DNA from: Bacteroidia bacterium
Lineage (GTDB): Bacteria; Bacteroidota; Bacteroidia; Bacteroidales; Dysgonomonadaceae
Direction: 5' to 3'
Length of the DNA: 11,798 nucleotides
NCBI GenBank assembly: GCA_030539475.1
Contig: JAUNRY010000035.1
Location: 1,686-13,483, forward strand
In this document: piece by piece, positions 6,413 through 11,798 of the stretch
Numbering within the stretch: position 1 is the stretch's first letter
Layout: every line of letters starts with the position of its first letter
Program-made: the position numbers and the translations under genes
The notes under the pieces: generated by a model
What the model was told of the DNA's origin: nothing
What the model saw: the letters and a program-made list of their open reading frames with translations, nothing else
Databases searched by the model: none

Positions 6413-7789
6413 TCACGCGTAAAGCGGTTGATTTTCCTGCATCTTGCGGATAGCTTTTATTTGCCCCGTCAGTAAGTAAAAAGATAGCATAGACGCTAAG
6501 AAATCGGAGATTGGCGTTGAAATCCAAACGCCGTTCAGGCCAAAAAGCGGAGGAAAAATCAATAACGAAGGCACCAAAAATATTATCTGGCGGCTCAAAC
6601 TCTGGATAATGGCTTTCTTTGCCTGTCCGATACTTTGGAAAAAAGTGCTGGCTACGATCTGAAATCCCACCAGCGGAAAAGCAATCATGCTCAGCCTGAT
6701 ACCGTTTTCGGCAATATCCAGCAGTTGTTGGTCGGTGGTAAAAGCCGTTGCGAACAACCGGGGAAAAAACATGCCGATGATGAATCCGACACTCGTGATA
6801 ACTGTGGCAACCTTAACCGCGTAGAAAAACGTATCTTTTACCCGGCCGAATTTTTTGGCTCCGTAGTTATACCCGATAATCGGCTGCGTTCCCTGATTCA
6901 ATCCCACCACCACCATAATAATAAGCAAAACCATGGAGTTAAGAATGCCGTAGGCTCCCACGGCCAAATCGCCTCCGTGTTTGATCAGCGATGTATTCAG
7001 CAAAACGGCCACTCCCGACGCAGCCACCTGCATGAGAAACGGCGAAAGCCCAATGGACACAATGGCCAGCACAATATTTTTATCCAGCCGAATGTTTTCT
7101 CTTCGCAAGCGAATAAGGCTGCTGTCTTGCACAAAATGGTGCATCACAAACAGCATTCCCACAAACATGGATATAACCGTTGCCCAAGCCACGCCGGCAA
7201 TGCCGAGTTTAAATACGAAAATGAATATCGGATCCAGAACAATGTTTAAAACGGCGCCTATCAGCATGGTTATCATGGCTTTTCGGGGATAACCGGATGA
7301 GCGCATCATGTTGTTGAAACTGTAACAGAGGCTGATGAAAACATTGCCCAGAAGAACTATCTGCAAATAATCGCGGGCATAGGGCAGGGTGTTTTCGGTG
7401 GCTCCAAATGCGAAGAGGATATTGTCCAGATAAACGTAAAAGAGCGTCATGATTACCGCGTTGAACACCAAGATGAGCATGAGCGAGTTGCCCAGAATTT
7501 GTTCCGCGGTGTGTTTCTTTTTTTCTCCCAAACTGATGGAAATACGGCTTGCGGCGCCCACGCCAACCAGCAATCCGAGCGACGACGCCAGCGTGGTTAC
7601 CGGAAAAGTGATGGCTAAGCCCGAAATAGCATACACGCCAACGCCCTGGCCGATAAAAATTCGGTCAACGATGTTGTAAAGCGAATTTACAAGTGTGCCA
7701 ATGATGGCCGGAATGGAATATTCCCACACCAGCGAGCTTATTTTCTTTGTTTCGAGATGTATTTCTTTATCTGTAATTGATGCTTGCAA
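6413..7789 (-). CDS. MATE family efflux transporter (NorM/MepA-like)
   Basis: The product is 458 residues of mostly hydrophobic sequence with about twelve predicted membrane segments, the normal size and plan for a multidrug and toxic compound extrusion pump. MATE proteins sit in the inner membrane and export cationic drugs or metabolites in exchange for Na+ or H+. Family landmarks are visible in both halves: SIPAIIGTLVNSLYNIVDRI (25-44), NNMMRSSGYPRKAM (159-172), LDPIFIF (185-191), and NQGTQPIIGYNYGAKKF (298-314) at the start of the second six-helix bundle. Charged residues cluster in the short cytoplasmic ends. The ATG at 7789 leaves a plausible 20-residue cytoplasmic N-terminus. It lies between the cysteine desulfidase and gpmA genes on the same strand, with gaps of 122 and 104 bases. 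The substrate cannot be told from sequence. I could not find a clean -7 element in front of it, so partial read-through from the desulfidase gene is possible. Confidence 0.95.
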   Translation of the reverse strand: MQASITDKEIHLETKKISSLVWEYSIPAIIGTLVNSLYNIVDRIFIGQGVGVYAISGLAITFPVTTLASSLGLLVGVGAASRISISLGEKKKHTAEQILGNSLMLILVFNAVIMTLFYVYLDNILFAFGATENTLPYARDYLQIVLLGNVFISLCYSFNNMMRSSGYPRKAMITMLIGAVLNIVLDPIFIFVFKLGIAGVAWATVISMFVGMLFVMHHFVQDSSLIRLRRENIRLDKNIVLAIVSIGLSPFLMQVAASGVAVLLNTSLIKHGGDLAVGAYGILNSMVLLIIMVVVGLNQGTQPIIGYNYGAKKFGRVKDTFFYAVKVATVITSVGFIIGMFFPRLFATAFTTDQQLLDIAENGIRLSMIAFPLVGFQIVASTFFQSIGQAKKAIIQSLSRQIIFLVPSLLIFPPLFGLNGVWISTPISDFLASMLSFYLLTGQIKAIRKMQENQPLYA

Positions 7790-7911
7790 AGTGAAAAATG
7801 TTTATCAAAAGCCGGGTGCATTATGTTTTAAAACCCGTGCGTTTGTTTGTTGGCCGGGAAACGAACAAAAAATAAAACCGGCGTTTTTTTAGAACTCAGA
7901 ACGTTCGCCTC

Positions 7912-9195
7912 CTAACCTTTCCGCGTCATAACATCCAACACAATCCTGTCTGTTTCCGCCATGCCTTTTTTCCCGATGATGGCCAGGTTTCGGATAGTTT
8001 TGTCCACATCGTCGTCAACAATACCTTCTTGCGATGTGGCCACCCGGTTTTCAATTGCCATCAGCGCCGATAGCATGGCGGTAGAGGTGCTGCTGGCAAT
8101 TTTCAATGCGCAGCTGGGTTTGGCCCCGTCGCAAATCATGCCGGTTATGTTGGCGATCATATTTTTTACGGCGAATGTAACTTGTGAATAATTGCCGCCC
8201 ATAAGGTATGTTATCGCGCAACTCGAACCGGCCGAAGCTACCACGCAGCCGCACAACGCCGATAACCTTCCCATGTGTTGCTTGATGTAGATAACCGATA
8301 AGTTGCTGAGGATTAACGCGCGAATGAGGCTCTCTTCATTGCTTCCGGCCTCTTCGGCATACGTGAGAACCGGCAGGGTGGCAGCCACGCCTTGATTGCC
8401 GCTTCCCGAATTGCTCATTACCGGAATTAATGCGCCGTCCATGCGCGCGTCGCATGCTCCGGCAGTTGCGGAAATCATCCGGCTGTGTGGGTTTTCACCA
8501 AACAGCACTTTGCCTTTCTCGCCCGTCAGGCTTTTTGCTACGTTGTGTCCGTAATTCTCTTTTTGCGCCATTTTAGAGGCTTCGCGGTTCATTTTGGCTG
8601 CTTCGAGAATGAACCTGAGTTCGTCTATTGGAGACTCGATGGCAAACTCATACACTTTTGCGAAAGAGAGCGGAAAATCGTTTCTTTTTTCTTCCGAAGT
8701 TTTCATTTCTTTCTCCAGCAACGCTTTGCCGTTCTTCTCGATGTACGAGAATTGTGTGTGGTTGCCGTGAATAACCGCTACCGAAGATTCGGTTTCAGTA
8801 AAACATCGCGCCTCTATATAAAGTTTATCTTCAACATCGGTTTTCAGGTCAATTTTTATACGTTGTCCGTAAATGAAGAGTTTACCGCGTTCCACGTCGG
8901 CCGGTTTCAGGTCTTGAAGCACTTCAAGCCCGTATTCCGGTTTCCCAATCAGTGCGCCCAAAGCAATGGCAATTGGCAATCCAATCATTCCCGTTCCCGG
9001 AATTCCCACGCCCATGGCGTTTTTGAGGACGTTTGAGCTTAATAATACCTCCACGCGATGAGGCTCCGCTCCCAATACTTCGGTGGCTTTTGCCACGCAA
9101 AGCGATACGGAAATAGGTTCCGTGCAACCGATGGCGGGAATTATTTCGCGCTGCATCAGTCGTTTAATTTTTTTTCTTTCTTCGAAGCTTAGCAT
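7912..9195 (-). CDS. cyuA: L-cysteine desulfidase, CyuA/UPF0597 family
   Basis: Members of this family contain a [4Fe-4S] cluster and split L-cysteine into pyruvate, ammonia and sulfide; the fold resembles the L-serine dehydratase alpha subunit. From the ATG at 9195 the product is 427 residues, against about 436 for E. coli CyuA (YhaM). Conserved blocks are AIGCTEPISV (21-30), GIPGTGMIGLPIAIALG (64-80), HSRMISATAGACDARMDG (237-254), MSNSGSGNQGVAATLP (260-275), GRLSALCGCVVASAGSSCA (309-327) and GMICDGAKPSCALK (352-365). Cys24, Cys315 and Cys355 have the spacing I recall for the cluster ligands of the Methanocaldococcus enzyme (Cys25, Cys282, Cys322; the last two 40 apart in both). The frame extends upstream to 9282, but that extension has no family similarity and contains a promoter element, so 9195 is preferred. 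A cysteine synthase-like gene lies upstream on the same strand. L-serine or another amino acid could be an alternative substrate. Confidence 0.9.
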   Translation of the reverse strand: MLSFEERKKIKRLMQREIIPAIGCTEPISVSLCVAKATEVLGAEPHRVEVLLSSNVLKNAMGVGIPGTGMIGLPIAIALGALIGKPEYGLEVLQDLKPADVERGKLFIYGQRIKIDLKTDVEDKLYIEARCFTETESSVAVIHGNHTQFSYIEKNGKALLEKEMKTSEEKRNDFPLSFAKVYEFAIESPIDELRFILEAAKMNREASKMAQKENYGHNVAKSLTGEKGKVLFGENPHSRMISATAGACDARMDGALIPVMSNSGSGNQGVAATLPVLTYAEEAGSNEESLIRALILSNLSVIYIKQHMGRLSALCGCVVASAGSSCAITYLMGGNYSQVTFAVKNMIANITGMICDGAKPSCALKIASSTSTAMLSALMAIENRVATSQEGIVDDDVDKTIRNLAIIGKKGMAETDRIVLDVMTRKG

Positions 9196-9230
9196 GAGAG
9201 GTTGTGGTTTGTTGGTTTTTAAGTTCACTG

Positions 9231-9238
9231 CAAAGTTA
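9231..9238 (-). promoter_or_regulatory. -7 promoter element for the cysteine desulfidase gene
   Basis: The minus strand reads TAACTTTG followed by C, a close match to the Bacteroidota -7 element TAnnTTTG(C), 35 bases upstream of the ATG at 9195. TTTG sequences lie further upstream but at a short spacing (15 bases). The element sits inside the longer open frame that begins at 9282, which argues for the shorter start and for transcription separate from the upstream PLP enzyme gene. Confidence 0.6.
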
Positions 9239-9324
9239 CAAAAAATTGCACAACAAACCTCGTTTCGTATTTTAATAAACACGCTACTCTCTCAATGAGG
9301 CGATCAAAACGGGGAAACCTTTTC

Positions 9325-10380
9325 TTAATTGTTCATCCTGCCAATCGGTTCGTATTCCACAAACACGGTATCGGTGGAGATATAGCCTTCTTTTACCGGC
9401 TCTTCTTTCATCAAATCGGTACTGAGGTATTTTTTGTTGCTGTCGGAAAGTATGGTTACAACAACAGCGTTGGCAGGTAATTGGTTTTTCAACTTGATAG
9501 CGCCTATAACGTTGGCTCCCGATGAAATGCCCACGGCAAGCCCTAATTCGCAAGCCAGTTTTTGCGCCATGATGATGGAATCGCCGTCCGAGGCTTCAAT
9601 TATTTCATCCAGTTCGTTCAGCTTTACCAAATCGGGAATAAACTCGTCCGAAATCCCCTGAATGCGGTGTGTGCCCACTTTGTATCCGGTGCTGAGGGTA
9701 GGGGATTCCTGGGGCTCAAGCGGATGAATTTTTATTAGGGGATTGACTTTTCGCAAAGCCGCTCCCACACCCATTACCGTACCGCCCGTGCCAACGCCGG
9801 CCACAAAGGCATCGGGTGTTAGTCCGCAGCTGTTCAGCTGGCAAATGATTTCTTTTCCGGTGGTGTTTTCGTGCGCTTCGGCGTTGTATCGGTTCTCAAA
9901 CTGGCGGGGCAGAAACACAGCCGTATCGTTTCCGGCCATTTCGTTGCAAATTTTTATGCTTCCCAAAAAACCGCCTTCTTCTTTGCTCACCAGCATAATT
10001 TCGGCTCCCAGGCTGCGGATAATATCCATGCGTTCTTTGCTCAGCCAGTTGGGCATTACAATTTTAACGTTGTGTCCCAGGGCTTTACCTATGGCCGAAA
10101 AAGCAATTCCGGTGTTGCCGCTGGTAGCTTCCACAATGGTGTCGTCCGGTTTCACGTGTCCGTTGCAATAGGCTTTGTACATGATGTAGAGCGCCATGCG
10201 ATCTTTCACGCTTCCGGTGAGGTTGTAATGTTCGCATTTTACGTAAATTTTCGACGGATTGCCCTTATACGTGTAATGGAGTTCCAGCATGGGCGTATTG
10301 CCTACCAAATGCCAGAGATGGTGAAATTTGTTTTCCAGTTTTTCAGAAATTGCAGAAGGTGTTAGTGTGGTTGTTCTCAT
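9325..10380 (-). CDS. PLP-dependent cysteine synthase / cystathionine beta-synthase-like enzyme
   Basis: This is a fold-type II PLP enzyme of the O-acetylserine sulfhydrylase group, which makes cysteine from O-acetylserine and sulfide; relatives make cystathionine or release H2S from cysteine. From the ATG at 10380 it has 351 residues. Visible motifs are LVGNTPMLEL (25-34), GSVKDR with the PLP lysine Lys59, EATSGNTG (84-91) for the substrate carboxylate, GTGGT (197-201) for the PLP phosphate, GISSGAN (284-290) and LSDSNKKYLST (311-321). It is about 25-35 residues longer than typical CysK because of a charged tail (MKEEPVKEGYIS onward), and it has no CBS domain. The sequence differs enough from standard Bacteroidota CysK, as I recall it, that I do not assign the symbol. 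A TTG at 10413 could extend it by 11 residues, but that codon overlaps a promoter element. The cysteine desulfidase gene follows after 129 bases. Confidence 0.9.
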   Translation of the reverse strand: MRTTTLTPSAISEKLENKFHHLWHLVGNTPMLELHYTYKGNPSKIYVKCEHYNLTGSVKDRMALYIMYKAYCNGHVKPDDTIVEATSGNTGIAFSAIGKALGHNVKIVMPNWLSKERMDIIRSLGAEIMLVSKEEGGFLGSIKICNEMAGNDTAVFLPRQFENRYNAEAHENTTGKEIICQLNSCGLTPDAFVAGVGTGGTVMGVGAALRKVNPLIKIHPLEPQESPTLSTGYKVGTHRIQGISDEFIPDLVKLNELDEIIEASDGDSIIMAQKLACELGLAVGISSGANVIGAIKLKNQLPANAVVVTILSDSNKKYLSTDLMKEEPVKEGYISTDTVFVEYEPIGRMNN

Positions 10381-10410
10381 CGTTGTGGTTAGTATTTTGT
10401 TATTTTGATA

Positions 10411-10418
10411 CAAAAATA
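10411..10418 (-). promoter_or_regulatory. -7 promoter element for the PLP enzyme gene
   Basis: The minus strand reads TATTTTTG, matching TAnnTTTG, 30 bases upstream of the ATG at 10380. It overlaps an in-frame TTG at 10413, which makes that TTG an unlikely start codon. No clear -33 TTTG is visible. Confidence 0.55.
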
Positions 10419-10500
10419 CATTTTATTTGACGAAATCAGGCATGTTCCGTAACATTTTAACTATTTCATCCGGGCAAAAGCGTGAAAATTATTCAAATCC

Positions 10501-10531
10501 TTTGCTTTAAAATAAAATAATTGTATATTTG
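10501..10531 (+). promoter_or_regulatory. Promoter of the DUF2851 gene
   Basis: TTTG at 10501-10504 and TATATTTG at 10524-10531 are separated by 19 bases, an ideal Bacteroidota sigma-ABfr-type promoter (TTTG-N19-21-TAnnTTTG). The ATG of the downstream gene follows 26 bases after the -7 element. Confidence 0.75.
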
Positions 10532-10557
10532 GTTTTTCCATTTAAACACTCAATTGC

Positions 10558-11798
10558 ATGACACACAGTGAATATCTGCTTCATTATGTTTGGAAATTCC
10601 GGTTATTTGACTCAAGTAATCTGCAAACCGTTGATGGCAAAAAAATAGAAATCATCGATCCGGGAATACACAACACCGATGCCGGCCCCGATTTTTTTAA
10701 CGCGAAAATAAAAATCGACGATAAGTTGTGGGCAGGAAACGTGGAAATCCATCGCTCGTCCGACGAGTGGAACAAACACAGGCATCATACCGATAAAAGT
10801 TACAATTCCGTAATTCTTCACGTGGTGGAAACGGTGAAAGGCATTGTGGTTAACGAAAAAGGGCTGCACGTTCCGCAGATGAAACTCACGGTTCCACCTA
10901 ATGTAAAAGAAAATGCCGATTATCTTCTCAAAAGCAATTCTAATCTCCCTTGCAAGAATCAACTGCCTCAAGTGGAGAAGAAAATCATAAATTCATGGTT
11001 GGGTGTAATGGGGATAGAACGGCTGGAACGGAAAACCAACGATATTTTTGCGCATCTGTCGCGGTTCAATAATTCGTGGGACCAATCTTTTTACGTGTTG
11101 CTTGCCCGAAATTACGGATTCGGCCTTAATTCCGATGAGTTTGAAAGAATGGCGCTGAGCCTGCCTTTCAGCCATATACAAAAACACAGCAACAGCCTTT
11201 TTCAGGTAGAAGCATTGCTGTTCGGACAAGCCGGAATGCTGCAAGATGAATCCGTTTTAGACGATTATTACCTGCAGTTGAAAAATGAATATGATTTTTT
11301 GAGGCACAAATATCAGCTCAAGCCCGTAGATGGTTTCTTCAAAAAACTGCGCGTTCGTCCCAATGCTTTTCCGCAGGTGCGTATTGCGCAAATGGCGGCT
11401 CTGTTGCAGCAATCGGGGCGATTGTTTTCCACCATTCTCGAAAAAGAAGATTACAAGCAGTTGCGGCTTCATTTTCAGGCTGAAACATCGGGCTATTGGC
11501 AAACGCATTATTCTTTCGGGAAAGAATCGAAGAAATCCAAAAAATACCTGGGCGATTCATCGCTCGATATCATCCTCATCAACACGGTGGCGCCCATTCT
11601 CTTTGCCTACGGCAGAAAAACCGGTCAGGAAAAATATTGCGACAGGGCGTTGCACATTCTGGAATCGGTAAAAGCGGAGCGAAACGCCGTTGTTGCCGAG
11701 TTTCGCACTGCCGGAATTTCACCGTCAAACGCTTTTGACACGCAAGCACTTATTCAGTTGCGAAAAGAATATTGCGACAAACGGAAATGCTTGTACTG
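10558..11798 (+). CDS. DUF2851 family protein, 3' end cut by window
   Basis: 413 codons are visible, with no stop. The N-terminal block is highly characteristic: EYLLHYVWKFRLFD (5-18), then NTDAGPDFFNAKIKI (39-53), WAGNVEIHRSSDEW (58-71), and a His-rich KHRHHTDKSYNSVILHVV (73-90). This matches my memory of DUF2851, a family of unknown function found mainly in Bacteroidota. The GPD, the following GNVEIH and the spacing between them resemble a PD-(D/E)XK nuclease core, but with His where Lys is usual; this is inference only. The middle and C-terminal parts look helical. The last visible residues, EYCDKRKCLY, resemble the cysteine-containing C-terminal end of the family, and the usual length is about 425 residues, so only a few codons are probably missing. 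No signal peptide is present, so a cytoplasmic location is likely. It diverges from the PLP enzyme gene and has its own promoter. Confidence 0.9.
   Translation, partial: MTHSEYLLHYVWKFRLFDSSNLQTVDGKKIEIIDPGIHNTDAGPDFFNAKIKIDDKLWAGNVEIHRSSDEWNKHRHHTDKSYNSVILHVVETVKGIVVNEKGLHVPQMKLTVPPNVKENADYLLKSNSNLPCKNQLPQVEKKIINSWLGVMGIERLERKTNDIFAHLSRFNNSWDQSFYVLLARNYGFGLNSDEFERMALSLPFSHIQKHSNSLFQVEALLFGQAGMLQDESVLDDYYLQLKNEYDFLRHKYQLKPVDGFFKKLRVRPNAFPQVRIAQMAALLQQSGRLFSTILEKEDYKQLRLHFQAETSGYWQTHYSFGKESKKSKKYLGDSSLDIILINTVAPILFAYGRKTGQEKYCDRALHILESVKAERNAVVAEFRTAGISPSNAFDTQALIQLRKEYCDKRKCLY

Noticed and set aside
6635..7249. A 204-codon plus-strand open frame within the MATE gene
   Set aside because: It is rich in His, Asn and Gln and low in structure, as expected for the antisense of a membrane protein gene. 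There is no promoter or homology.
7842..7885. GCCGG...CCGGC followed by seven T residues on the plus strand, resembling a terminator
   Set aside because: The stem is only 5 bp with a loop of about 20 bases, and no plus-strand gene precedes it. In the minus direction there is no T-run after the stem.
7903..7916. A short match (CCTCCTAACCT) to the linker repeat at the desulfidase stop codon
   Set aside because: Only 11 bases match and the AAGGAG half of the repeat is absent, so this is not enough to call a third copy.
8485..9036. A 183-codon plus-strand open frame opposite the cysteine desulfidase gene
   Set aside because: It is very rich in Phe, typical of an antisense frame. The minus-strand frame has clear family motifs throughout.
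10411..10413. TTG start that would lengthen the PLP enzyme by 11 residues
   Set aside because: The codon lies within the -7 promoter element, and an ATG at 10380 gives a normal N-terminus.

Overview
The window looks like chromosomal DNA from a member of the Bacteroidota, most likely order Bacteroidales (a Porphyromonadaceae/Dysgonomonadaceae-like organism). Three things point there. The CarA, CarB and phosphoglycerate mutase proteins read like Bacteroides homologues. There is a DUF2851 gene, a family I know mainly from this phylum. Several genes are preceded by the Bacteroidota-type -7 promoter element TAnnTTTG, and Shine-Dalgarno sequences are not conspicuous. I see no phage, transposase, CRISPR, rRNA or tRNA gene. 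Most of the window is housekeeping metabolism.

Layout from left to right. Positions 1-4430 (minus) are one uninterrupted reading frame of at least 1476 codons. It encodes the glutaminase subunit (CarA) and the synthetase subunit (CarB) of carbamoyl-phosphate synthase fused into one polypeptide. The roughly 63-residue linker is bracketed by two copies of a GC-rich repeat in inverted orientation. A 457-base intergenic region (4431-4887) follows, carrying divergent promoters and a perfect 10-bp hairpin. Positions 4888-5379 (plus) encode a small exported thioredoxin-fold protein that has lost its CxxC motif. It ends at a strong hairpin terminator (5395-5434).

Next come four minus-strand genes in transcription order from the right: a cysteine synthase/cystathionine beta-synthase-like PLP enzyme (9325-10380), an L-cysteine desulfidase of the CyuA/UPF0597 type (7912-9195), a MATE efflux transporter (6413-7789) and 2,3-bisphosphoglycerate-dependent phosphoglycerate mutase gpmA (5562-6308). 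Gaps of 104-129 bases, and separate -7 elements in front of at least three of them, suggest largely independent transcription rather than a tight operon. A DUF2851 gene (10558 to the right edge, plus) diverges from the PLP enzyme behind a textbook Bacteroidota promoter and runs off the window within what should be its last few codons.

Functionally, the two sulfur amino acid genes sit side by side. One probably makes cysteine, or eliminates from it, and the other degrades it to pyruvate, ammonia and sulfide. The fused CarA-CarB would feed carbamoyl phosphate to pyrimidine and arginine synthesis. The most unusual feature is the CarA-CarB fusion and the repeat-bounded linker that seems to have created it. 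I did not find convincing evidence of a wholly new multi-gene system.
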